Part shown: positions 1 to 10,838 of the stretch, piece by piece
Position numbering within the stretch: position 1 is the first letter of the stretch
Layout of the letters: every line of letters begins with the position of its first letter
NCBI RefSeq assembly: GCF_000344685.1
Contig: NW_006920418.1
Coordinates: forward strand, 1,295,714 to 1,359,713
Origin: Gloeophyllum trabeum ATCC 11539
Taxonomy: Eukaryota > Basidiomycota > Agaricomycetes > Gloeophyllales > Gloeophyllaceae
Direction: 5' to 3'
Length of the DNA: 64,000 nucleotides
Program-made: the position numbers and the translations under genes
Notes under the pieces: model-generated
Databases searched by the model: none
What the model saw: the letters and a program-made list of their open reading frames with translations, nothing else
Told to the model about the DNA's origin: nothing

Positions 1-1162
1 GATGACAGCATAAGAGGACTGCGTGGATGCTGTCGACACGGTTGAGATTGTTCTCTCTCTTCTGGAGGACGCTGAGGGTCGAGGCTCCAACTGCCAAGTG
101 GAAGAGGTAGTATCAATCTGGCCATACAAGTGACCCTATCGGCAGATTGAGCACAACGAGCGACCAGATCCTGTCGAAAGGGTCCATACTTTTACCATGG
201 GCGCATGCCCGTGCACGCCTGCGGCAAGGTGGTGTCCGTCAACGATGAACTACCCGCTTCATCAGCAGAGTAAACAAAGGGCAAAGGTTTCTGTACCAGG
301 ATATCATCATCCGTAATTTCGTAGGGAACCACAATCAAGACCGTGGCCTGCATTCATGGAGACGCTAGTATCAGAACTATTCAATGCATGCGCAACTGAA
401 GCTCACCTGGTCATGAGACTGCCCACGACTTTAGAAGACATAGTCTGTACATGTACTTAGAGCGTTCAGAGCTTACCTGATGCCACGAATATGCGTTCGG
501 ATTTATGTCCATTCCAAGTCTATGGCAAAGTGCACAGGTCCTCTGAATCCTGGTGTGGCGGAGCTAGGGCGCTAGTAAGGATTGCTCGCCTGTCTACTGG
601 TTATTGAGGAGACGTCGTTTACAAGTCTAGGGCTAGGGAGTCAGAGGGCACGTCGACAATCAAAGCCTGCGACTCGGGAGGCACACTTCGAGTGGAAGAA
701 TTTAACGTCTTGAGTCTAACCGTCGTCGAAGGCCTGGCCGATTCTGACTCGTAGCCTGTCCAAGTTTACATGTAAACGAAAGCTTCAACTTGGACGAAAC
801 TCTCAATTGACTGCTTGAAGCGCCCATACCACGTGTTGTCCCGCATACTGATGATTGCAATTGTAATTTGTATGGTGTCTTCTGCCTGGTGGCGCAAGGT
901 CACTACGTATGCGCTACAGTTGTCAGTACGTGGCCAGATGTCCTCATTATCAGCCCCGAACTTATTTCCGATTTGAGCCGTAGGTCCTTGCCTCACAATA
1001 TTCATCTAATCGTTACTCTGGGAATCCTCGATAATGGATTGAAGACTGAACGCATGCAGCAGAACAACACAATTCAAGAGACTAATGCAAAGACAGATGT
1101 GACCAAAGCATGGAGATGAAGTAAATAAAACAATAATTCAATAAGCCCGAGCGTCCGCACGA
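1..1162. other. Gene-free left end
   Basis: I see no open frame of useful length in the first 765 bases. The two short opposing frames between about 766 and 1119 resemble no protein family and mirror each other, so I read them as chance. The stretch lies downstream of the stop codon of the minus-strand gene that begins at 4498, so its right part is probably that gene's 3' untranslated region and terminator. Exons of a gene lying mostly to the left of the window cannot be excluded. Confidence 0.5.
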
Positions 1163-4100
1163 TCATGATTCGCGATGGCGTCCCTTGCGACTGGAAACAT
1201 TGTTCGCTATCCTAGTCATGACGTCCCTCTCCGTCTGAAGGTGCTTCGTAAGCATGCCCTCGAACATATCCAGAGACGCATCCCGCTCTCTGGGGTTCGT
1301 GCGGTTGTCTGTAGCGCTTCCACTCGGTCTTCCGGGGATTTCAGAGTCGGATTTATGAGAGCTGGCTGTGGATAAGGAACCAGCCGATTGCTTCCGCTCG
1401 AGCTGCGCGAAATCCGCGGGAGATATAGGCGCCACCCCTTTCTTCCCCTTTTTGCCAGCGAAAAACGTTCCGCGGGGCGGAACATTACCAACAGGTCTGT
1501 TTCGTTCGAGGTCAAAGGAAGGACCTCCGGACACAGGGAGAGAGAGAACGGAAGCCTGCGCAGGCACAAGAAATGGGGTAGAATAGTTGCTGTGTCTGGC
1601 AAAGGACGTCTGGTGAGAAGAAAGTGAGAACGTGCTGGTCGAAGCGTTCGTCCGGGTATCCATATATATCTGCGCACTCTGGGTATCATTGATTAAGTCG
1701 GTAGGATTATCTTCTTCATCCGATGATTCAAGAGCATCCAACGCGATGGACTGTTCTTCTATACTATCGAAGAATGCTATTGGGGAAGCGGAGACGGGGC
1801 CTGTCTGGTGATCTGACTCTGATGGTATATGCAATGCCAGGCGACCAGGGGGGGCGGAGATGGCTCGTCCAGATATTGCTCCCGAGGACGCGTCCGGAGA
1901 TGTGTTGAAGTCCGGCAAAGGCGGTGTTGTTGGCGGTGGTGCAAGTATCGGCTCTATGGAGATGGGTGAACCAGACATAGACTGGAAATCAGAGGCTTCG
2001 CTGTCCTTCGGAAGAAGAATCGGAGAGACTGTGTCGGATACATCGCCGGACGTGTCGTCAGACGACTGCCCGCTATGTCCAGATATAAGGGGCGAAGGGA
2101 CTCGGTGGGAGACTGCCTGATTCCTGAGGGGTGACGGCCGCCTAGACGCTGACGAGGACGAACGACGAGGGACGTCATGGTATACCGAAGTCTGAGCCTG
2201 CTCCTCATCACATATGCTGATGCGGGGGATGGAACTCGTGCTCGACCTATGCTCAAACAAGGCGTCTTGGAAAGCCGACGCAGTAGGCGATGGCGATGGC
2301 TGTGAATAGTCGGAAAAGGATGGTCTACCCTCTGTGCTAACAGATACACTGATGGATGGCCTAGGCAGCATCTCGTCCGAATCCGCGGGGGTCGCATATC
2401 GCGTACTACCCGGCTTGTCGTCCGAATAGCGAGCCCCGTCAAGTACTGTCTCAACAGTACGCATCGAGACTGGAGAAGGACTAGGATTATCGAGATCTTC
2501 CGTTGCAACGGGAGAGAGCTGAGACCGTGTCCCTTGTGGCGGAATAGGAGGCGGAGTCAAGACAAACCGTCCTGGAGTTATATCACGTTCATGAACATGA
2601 CTAAGGACTGGAGACGACATAGACTTCCGGACGATACGAGCCTTGTCTTGAGCCTCTCGAGATGGTCCTACGGAGAGGTCCACCTGAGACAGGGAATATA
2701 GAGGATTTATCAATGGTCTGCGCGGTGGAGGCGCTAAAGGCACAGGAGGGATAGAAGGCGTCTCAACTCTACCAGGCGCCTGGAACGACCGCCTCGCCGT
2801 CGGCGGGGCAGACTGCAGGGCGACCGAACTGTCAGGTGACCCGGCTTTGGGACCGGCGTATTTGGTTTCTGGCTTGCTATGACTAATGTTCGCTCGTTCA
2901 TCCTCGTCACGGTCAAAGAGAGACTGATCGATGATCGGTCTCGCGAGCTTATCCCTGGAGGACCGGGCCGCAGGGGAGGTGTAGCTTCGAGCCGGAGCTA
3001 CGGAGGGAGCAGGGGAAGCAGACGGACTGCTCTGCGAAGATCTAACACCGGTGCTGTGAAAAGAGTGACCAACCGCTTCGTGCAGTAGAGCTTTCCTCCA
3101 CTTCTCTTCCTGTGAATCCAGAGACCAAAGGCCAGGACTTGTCGCAGGTGGCACGAGGGCATCAGCCAAGACAGCAGCATCCATACTGTCCCCAACGGTC
3201 AGAGACTGTGACTGCAGATGGGGCATGTCAACAGAATCCGTGGGGTCAATGACATCGTCCACTGGAAGCGGGACAGGACCATTATCCAGGCGGGCCTTGA
3301 AAACCTCTTCCGCTTCCTTTGCGGCAGCAATCAGATCGTCCATCTTTTCGCGCACCACCACGACCCTCGGAGTACGATTTGATTCCCTGACCTGACGGAT
3401 ATACTCATGCGGAGCAGGAGAAGGAGGGGCAGAGCGTGAGGGAGCTTGCGCAGGGAACCATCCCGACGCTGTCGTAGAGTCCGATGTGGTGCGCAGCACG
3501 GGCAGGAAAGGGCCAGGAGCCTCGCTTTCCGGTGTGGTGGGTTTAGACTTCGATTTCCCCAGTCGGAATATGTCTAAAAAACCAGGACTGCTAGACTTGG
3601 TTGCGTTCTTGGGCACACTCAATGCAGGCTTGGGCAGGGCGGGCTTTGAATGTGCAGGGGGGAGGAAATAGCTATTAGTAACCAGCAGCCGGAGTCGGTC
3701 AGACACATCGTCCACGTCGAAATTGATATATTCCTGCAGTCGCGAATCGAGAACGTCGTCGTCGTCATCAGAGAAGAACCTCCGAGTGGACATGGTATCG
3801 GATCGAGTGATCGTGGATGCCGGGTATATGGAGGACGATGTAGCGGATTGCTGGGAGATGATGGAGTTCCGTATTCCGTCACGCGAAGGCGTCTTGACCA
3901 TAGGATACGTTCGCATTGACGGTATGGGAGTTGATGGGCTCGGCTGGGAGGACGAATCTGACGAGGAACTTGGCTTGCCACCGAACTTCCGAGGAAGGCT
4001 CTGGCACCTCTTCCGACGTGTGGCCTATATCATGAGAGCAGCGTACTTCAATATATATCCGATTCCTGGCCTTCGCGTACTCACCTCGTTCCAGGATAGC

Positions 4101-4498
4101 TCGCCGGGCGAATCTCCTGCATTCACCCTTTCAGTCTGCCCCTGGCGCGCAAAACCCGTGTCCTGCAGAGTTACCCGATAGTCTCGAGTAGCACCCGTCG
4201 ATGTACTATCTCGCTCCCCTCGCGTGTCCATCGTACTCTTCGCAGTGGATTTGGCCATCGACTCGTGCATAGCGTCGGAGCCTGGTACGGGCACGTCCGC
4301 GTCGCCAAATCTCTTACTCCCTGTCGTCGGAGGCCCCGCACTTTTCCCTCGGTTTCGTGATCCTGGAGCAGCTGTCTTCGATCTAGTTCTCGTCCGCGAT
4401 CGGCGCGTAAGAGAAGGACCCGACAGAGACGCGTCGCCTGCGACTGCCTCGCTCCAGGATTCGTTCGGAATAGCGCGGGGCTCGACAGTGGACGCCAT
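1163..4498 (-). CDS. Large Ser/Pro-rich low-complexity protein, function unknown
   Basis: Two exons, 4085-4498 and 1163-4024, are joined across a 60-base intron with donor GTGAGT and acceptor ATATAG. Both junctions are in phase 0, giving about 1,091 residues. The start lies in a good context (the codon after ATG is GCG). The protein is dominated by Ser, Pro, Arg and Asp tracts. An Asp-rich patch follows the motif RRFFSDDDDD early in exon 2. A short conserved-looking helical segment (LDSRLQEYINFDVDDV) comes next, and a charged helical tail near the C-terminus contains LDMFEGMLTKHL. I see no enzyme motif, signal peptide or membrane segment. Composition suggests a disordered cytoplasmic or nuclear scaffold or phosphoprotein; this is inference. 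I do not recognise the family. Antisense frames inside it are composition shadows. Confidence 0.75.
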
Positions 4499-4691
4499 GG
4501 CCGTCAGTGGGGATGAATGAACATGGAAGTTGACGGGATATTACACTGAGACTCTCGGGTCCTTAAAATCCGGAACTACTAAATTAGGCCGCGTTTTGGC
4601 GGGCAGAAAGGGGCGTCTATCATGCAGTTATAACGACGCCAGCTCACGGTGGGAGTTCGGTGACCTGCTCAACCGTCGCACCGACATCTCC

Positions 4692-5353
4692 ATGGCAGTG
4701 TTAGCCGACTGTGAGTAATGCCTTTCGTTCGTTCGGGTTGTGATGTATGTTGACCTGACATGAGTCCAGTAATACCTCTACCGGAGGCCTCGGGATTGCT
4801 GCCAAAATGGCAGCTACTGGTTGCTGTCATGGCGGTGTTCAACACTGCACAGAACTTCGCAACTCTGAAACTCACTAGAAGAATATATGACAGAGTCCCC
4901 GAGCATCTAGGTTCGTAAACAGTTCACTTCTTATGGGTCGGATTCTGAGATGTGGCCGGATACCAGTTACACCGTTGCAGGCTCGTACATTCGCAATATG
5001 GACTCTCACGTCGGCCGTGGTGCGATTCTATGCTGCATATCACATAAATGAAAAAGTGTATGTCTCCAGCCTGTACTCTAATGACGAGACAGTTCTGATA
5101 CATTGCGCCAGCGTGTACGACATGGCACTCTTCACGTACCTCCTCGCGTTCGGTCACTTCTCATCAGAGCTGCTCATCTTCCGTACCGCAAAGCTCAACG
5201 CTGGCGTGATCAGCCCAGTGATTGTCTCCAGTGAGTGCTTCCCCCACATTATTGCGCCAGGTCGCGGTAGACTGACATATGGTGGTTGCTTCTGCTGAAG
5301 CTACGTCTTTAATTTGGATGTTTCGACAGTACGACTTTTACGTCAAGGGTTGA
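4692..5353 (+). CDS. ERG28: Ergosterol biosynthesis scaffold protein Erg28
   Basis: Four exons (4692-4710, 4770-4910, 4967-5230, 5301-5353) give 158 residues, a normal length for Erg28. Erg28 is an ER membrane protein that tethers the C-4 demethylation enzymes Erg25, Erg26 and Erg27 and other sterol enzymes. Family features seen: an N-terminal GLLPKWQLLVAVMAVFN segment; the signature VTPLQARTFAIWTLTS at the third exon start; FYAAYHINEKVY and HFSSELLIFRT in the middle; and a C-terminal end after SLIWMFRQYDFYVKG. Hydrophobic stretches fit the four membrane segments of the family. The first exon is only 19 bases, and the last intron has a TGAAG acceptor, so simple ORF finding misses both ends. 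The acceptor at 4966 rather than the nearby CAG at 4980 is needed to keep the frame and the family motif. Confidence 0.93.
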
Positions 5354-6796
5354 AGTTAATGTTAATACCGTTGCCCTATGCGACAGACAAAAACATGGCC
5401 GCTATTCGTTCCCTGTACCTCTGGACGTGCAATGTCTGCCCGGCGAGTAAGCCACGGGGGAAGTCATCTGCTCTTGAATGGATTTCTAGGGGTTGCTGCT
5501 GAGCCAAAGCACATGCAGATCCATTGCAATTCCGCTCGGGTGTCTGATGTCGCTTCTGACACAGTCACGGTACGTAGGGCGCCTCGGCTGTCTGGCCTGG
5601 TACGTGAAGAATGACTGCCTCCTGCATCGTGTGAGTAAAGAACTCGAGAGAACCTCAAGGTTGCCGACGGCAGATAGCCTTTATGCTCAGAAAAGTACCG
5701 GGAGGTCATGCAGAGACGAGTGTGAAGGCAATGGGCACATAGCTCGCAGGATCCGCAATGCGGGGCGAATGTCCATCTCTTATGATGTCCATTGAACATT
5801 TTAAGAATGCTGTACTGCACCAGAGCGTGGTGCCTGCCACAGGTGATGTCGCAGCACCAACTTGACGAGTCATTTTACCACGAATGACTGAGCGCAGGAT
5901 TGCGACAATGGCATCACTTCCAGCGAGGAGTGCGCAGTGTGGATGGCACAAGAAAGAAGCTTCAAGTATTGAGCAGGGGCGCAGGTGACCGCAGGCACGT
6001 GCGGGTACATGAAACCCCAGAAAATTGACTGAATGGACGCGGGCGACACAAATGTCCGTGACACGATAGAGAAAGGAAGACTTTGCGAGACAAAGGTCAG
6101 AAATATACATGGATTGGAATATACGACTGTGCAAAGGGAGGAGGCGTCGAGTGCAGAGGTTGCGACGCCACCCGTCAGGCACACTGGGGTCGGTAGCGGA
6201 AGTTTACTTGTGTTTGTTTACCTACGTCCGACGCACGTGGAATCGGAGGAAGACCTCCTCGGTTGTGCTCGGCGGTTCTTCTTTGGACCTATAAAAGGCT
6301 ATGTGGTTCATGGCGGGCCCGGTCCAGTCGCCCAGGTTGCTTGAAACTCTTCACTGCACGACCACCAACGCCTCTTGTCCCCATAAAACCTTTGGCAATA
6401 TCTACGACTATCATATACCTCGAAGTCGAGCTGCCCCCCTTGACGGATCTCTCTGCCGCAATTCTTCAGCTCGATACAGCCTGGCTCGCGGGAGAGCCAC
6501 GCAAGGCGGATACAAGTAAATCAGCCGTAAATTTTAGGTGAGTACGCCCCTCAATGTTATTCTTCTTCACCATGGACCATCGCCTTAGTTCCGCGGCCCT
6601 GCCACCCTTCATCGCCGTCAATTCTTGGTTAGACCGAAGCTGACCATCGTATACGTTGACAAAGGTTCACGGGAACCCCCGTCGCTGTGTCGTCGCTGCT
6701 GGTAGCTTGGTAACCTCCACAATCAGCTGGTGGTCAAGATCCAGATTGAGTAACAGACCTCCCTAAAACACTTGATATTACCGGGCCGACGTCACA
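5354..6796. other. Intergenic between ERG28 and the F-box gene
   Basis: Several frames of 60-160 codons are open on both strands, but none shows a domain, a signal peptide or consistent splicing. The right part from about 6290 holds a TATA box and donor-like (6539) and acceptor-like sites, so it is probably promoter plus a spliced 5' untranslated region of the F-box gene. I see no repeat or RNA gene. Confidence 0.45.
6290..6297 (+). promoter_or_regulatory. TATA box candidate
   Basis: A perfect TATAAAAG sits about 500 bases upstream of the F-box start codon. A donor-like GTGAGTACG at 6539 and a pyrimidine-rich stretch followed by TTAG near 6632 suggest a 5' UTR intron, which would explain the distance. 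The assignment to the F-box gene is inference. Confidence 0.35.
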
Positions 6797-9187
6797 ATGT
6801 CGACTGATCATTCCATTCCTCGTGTACCTTCCGGCGTTGAGAACTTCCCGCCAGAGCTGCTGTTCACGATATGCGCGCATGTTTACTACGCCGGCCTGCC
6901 CCCTGTCCAGCCATCGCTGGACCCCCTAATTCTCGCTGAGCACGGCATACCTACTTCCACTCCTTCCTCGCTTCCCCCCGCAAATTGGCCCGAACCCGTC
7001 GCGCGTAAGACTCTACACAGCCTGAGTCTCGCTAACCGTGCCTGGCACGACGCCGCAAAGCCTTGGCTCTGGCGCAAAGTCGAGGTCCGGCTGCCTCGGA
7101 GCTGGCTATCCCTGATTGATGCTGTGGTCGGCGGCGACGATGAGGAAGCAGCGGAGCAACAGGCCGCCCTAGTCCTTGGGCAGACGATTAAGGAAGCAGA
7201 GAACGCGGTACTGGCCGCTCGCAATATTTTTGGCGACGATGCAGACCCCACCTGTGCGGAGAAGTTGCACGAGAGTATCCTGGCTACTCTCGGTGGTCCC
7301 GGAGGACCTATCCCGCCTGAGCTCCTGTCCCCTCCTGCCTCCAGAGACCCCAGTCCCAGGCGTCTGCGTGCGAAGAGCAAGAGCCCAGTGAGATGGAAGC
7401 TGATGAGGTCTATTAGTGATGCGGTACAAACGGTTTTGGGGCGGGATGAAGTAGCGGTCTATGGTGAGTGCGATGACGCATCAGAAATCTCATTGCGGAA
7501 CATATCTCATCACTGGTACAGTACCCATCCCTGAAGACCCACGTCCAGGACGGCACATCCGTCACCTAGACTTCAATCACTTCCGTACCATAGGGATGCG
7601 TAGGTCAGTCGAAGAGGGCGTCAACAGCCGCTTCGTCACAGGGGACCGACTAGAAGCCATTATCAAGGTAAGCGACACATAAATGCCCTGTTCCAGTAAC
7701 TTAACCCCTTATTTTGTTCAGGAAATGCCGAACCTCACGGTCTTTGGTGCAACGGAATATATGGACGGTGCATTGACACTTCCCGTGTTGAAGGAACTAT
7801 TCCTTAGAGGATCGTCGTCGCGCGGCCGCCGCTTTCGGGGTCGTACGCCTGAAACTTCGGACGCCGACGAGGAGGAGAAGGAGAGACTCCGAGAATGCAA
7901 AGAAATAGTGGCTGCCGATTTCACCGGCTGTGTTAGCGCCGTCTTCGTGCATGCCCTGACAGACTTTGTCAACACGTACCTAACCCCACCCTCTGACCCC
8001 ACCTCAGACGATGAGGGTACGGACCGTTTCGGCGGTAGGAGATCGCGCTTTGCTGCCGGCAACACACATGTCCTGGAAGGCCTTGAGCGGCTGGGCTTCT
8101 ATGGTGCTAAATCTCTGGCGCACTCCGTGCTACATCAGTTCGTTCTCTCCTGCCCTTCTCTCACTCATCTCGACCTGTCATGCACTCGGATCACGCCTGA
8201 GCTGTTCACCTCCTTAGCGGCCTCCTCTATTCGCCTGCAGTCACTGTCTATTGGTCGATGCACGCGTCTGACAGGGGAGAGTATCCGTGATTTCTTAGTC
8301 GAAGCAGAGGCGGCTAGTGATATCCAGGAACTCAGCTTGTACGGCGACAGCACGTTCCCTTGTCCGTTGTCTGTGGACGAGTTGAGGGACGTATTGACCC
8401 GCGCACGCTGCTTCACGAGCGGCAAGCTTCGATACCTCGACCTGTCGAGTTCCCCCCTGACAAGGGAAGTGCTGCTCACCGCCTGCCCTCCCCAGCCGCA
8501 GCTGCGCTCCCTCGGGCTGTCGCACATCGCCAACCTGCCGTTGGATATCATCGCCGAGTTCCTGAAGACGAAAGCGCCACACGTGGAGGTCCTCACACTG
8601 GCGTCGACGTCGCCGGACCTCGGGTACGGGCAGACGCGCGTGCCCCTGCGCGCGGCGTCGCTCGCGCTGCACGCGAAGATCATCCGGCCGCTGTGCACCG
8701 CGCTCGTGTCGTTCAGCCTGTCAGCGGGCTCGAGCGCGCCCGCGCAGGCGCCGACGCGGCTGCGCGTCATCGAGCTCTCGCCGGCGCTGCTGGGCGGGCT
8801 GGGCGCGGGTGCCGGATCGTGGAGGGTCATCAGGAGCAAGGGCGGGCGGGGGTGGTACGTGGATGTCGCGAGCGGCTGGGTCACCACGCCTTCCGCCGGC
8901 GCTGCGCCTCGGCAGAATGAGGGTGGCGAGCAGCTTTGTCGCGGGCTTGCGCCTGACCACCCGCTCCGCGTTGAGATGGAGAGGCTCGCGTATGCGAACG
9001 GGAATGTGAACAGCGGGGTCGGCTGGCATGCGCGTAAAATGGAGGTACGTACTTAACGCATTTCAGCCAGATTGATATGGAGGTCTCATGCGTACTTGTC
9101 CATACGGTATAGATCCTGCACGGTCAGGGATTGCTAGGCAGGGAGGACGGGCTTTACGGGGCGGTGTCTTTCGCCTATCAAGGATAA
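6797..9187 (+). CDS. F-box protein with leucine-rich repeats
   Basis: Four exons (6797-7463, 7522-7667, 7722-9044, 9113-9187) give 736 residues. All junctions keep the frame. The N-terminus carries an F-box-like motif: NFPPELLFTICAHV, then a spacer and the second half KTLHSLSLANRAWHDAAKPWLW, where the final Trp pattern is typical of basidiomycete F-boxes. The region from about residue 360 to 560 has repeated leucine-rich units (for example LTHLDLSCTRITPELF, LRYLDLSSSPLTREVL, LRSLGLSHIANLPLDII). F-box proteins link substrates to the Skp1-cullin ubiquitin ligase, with the repeats as the likely substrate site. The segment around residues 190-225 is basic and Ser/Pro-rich. GC content rises sharply in the third exon (8,600-8,900), producing long antisense frames. 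The substrate is unknown. Confidence 0.88.
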
Positions 9188-10838
9188 TGCATCGTTGCTA
9201 AGTGCGCCAATGGTTCACAACAAGAAGAGAAAAACAAACGCCTGCTGGCTGCTTCATGTATAAAAGGGTGTATGTACATCAGGGGGATCTGTAATTGTTA
9301 ATGCTTTGAGCAATGAACTACTCAATAATGAATTCGTTGTGCGGTCTAGTCAAGGTCTAGTGCTTCGGTCATGTTGAACGCCGTCCATAAATTTGCAGAT
9401 TCATTCTTACTGCCTCGTGCAAGGGGGTCCGTGGTGTCACGTGCATGTAATACTTACCTACCCTCCTTGGCTGGACGTTACGTTTGATACAGCAGGCCCT
9501 CGCCTAACGTCGAGCTGCAGCGGCTGGGACCCCCATGTTCCCTTCCAGCGTCAATTGATTTCGTAGCTTTTGAATAGGGCTCAGCGAAGGGGTACAGCAG
9601 CGTCCGACTAATAATAGCCAGCGCCCCGAACGGAGACTCCTCAACCATCACTTTGAAGAATCCAGTACACATACACCTAACCTCAGGGTCAGGGTTTCCA
9701 TGCACTCACAGCTTACCGTGATCATGGGTCTTCTGGGCTGTTCATCAATGCTCGGGATACCTGTCATCTCGGTGATATCTGAGCAAGGAGATAGCTATGC
9801 TTGACATCTTGCATTTTGTCGGAGCTGAGGTTGTGCGATCAATTATTCTCGGTGAAGTCGAGTACCAATAGTACTAGTAGAACAGTTACTCGTAGCTGGC
9901 CATGTAGAGTCAACGCGACCAGGGCTGCCTGTTCATACTGAGTGTTGATCAAGATGACCTACATATATCGGAAGAACGTACCCATACGGTGGGCACTGCA
10001 AATCAGTGACGGAAGGCGTCTAGATAGACGCCGGCGCTCATAGGCGCCCATATCGTCTTCCAGACCTAAAAGCTTGATACGGGCAGGGTGACGCTATGTC
10101 GAAGTTCGTCAGTAAAAGTGGAGGTCTCCACCATCGCGGGTCATCGCAGTCTGGGAATGAAGGCGTGGGCTGAAGCCTACATGTACGCCTGTATCCACTA
10201 TTACACGTTATTGACAACTCGTGAGCATGGACGTCAGAGTTGTCCACTCCGCGCGATCTAGATGCTCATAGGTTTGCGACTGCAGGGTTCCGGACAGTAT
10301 CAACCTAATAGCGCTGTGGCCTGCATCAAATAGCCTTTGCGATCGGTGTATCGTAAAGTTGGGCAACCGGGCATAAGCTATGCAGTTAGGGCTAGATATT
10401 TCTCTCCGTGGGCGCCGCAGCCCTCGTTCTTCCAACAGTGAGACTTCCGAGAAAGCGATTTTTTTTACAAAAAGCTCTGCGGCGTTCAGAGCCTCGTGCA
10501 AATCGGACTTGAAAGGGGAAGCGCAGCTGCAAGTCGTGTGTATGACAGAAGCATAGCCGCAGAGCGCCATGCTTGGCGCCGCGCCGAAGCGGGGCCACAT
10601 CGTTGCGAGACAGGCGTCATATACAGCCCTGCCTTGTGTAACCGCTCTTATACCCCTGCGTCTGCCCGAGTCCACTCTTTTGCCCTCCCCTCCGCCCTTT
10701 CTAAACGCCCATAAACGCTGCCCAGCGCCTACGAGTGCTTCTCAACGATTCCGCGCCACCGGTGTCAACAAGTGATCGGTTGCGCTTCGCATGCGTTCGT
10801 GCTACGCCCCATCAGTGTTCCCTTGTTGACAGCTAACG
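9188..10838. other. Gene-poor intergenic region
   Basis: Frames here are short and unrelated to any family I know; the longest, 10208-10675 on the minus strand, has no domain and atypical composition. A TATAAAAG at 9259-9266 lies just downstream of the F-box stop with no coding sequence behind it. The right edge (about 10,600-10,838) is CT-rich and is probably the promoter of the calcium exchanger gene. Confidence 0.45.

Noticed and set aside
8165..8887. Minus-strand frame of 240 codons
   Set aside because: It is an antisense shadow of the GC-rich F-box/LRR exon, with Arg/Ser-heavy composition and no domain.
10208..10675. Minus-strand frame of 155 codons
   Set aside because: It has no family likeness, no splice sites extending it and no plausible promoter, and other frames overlap it.
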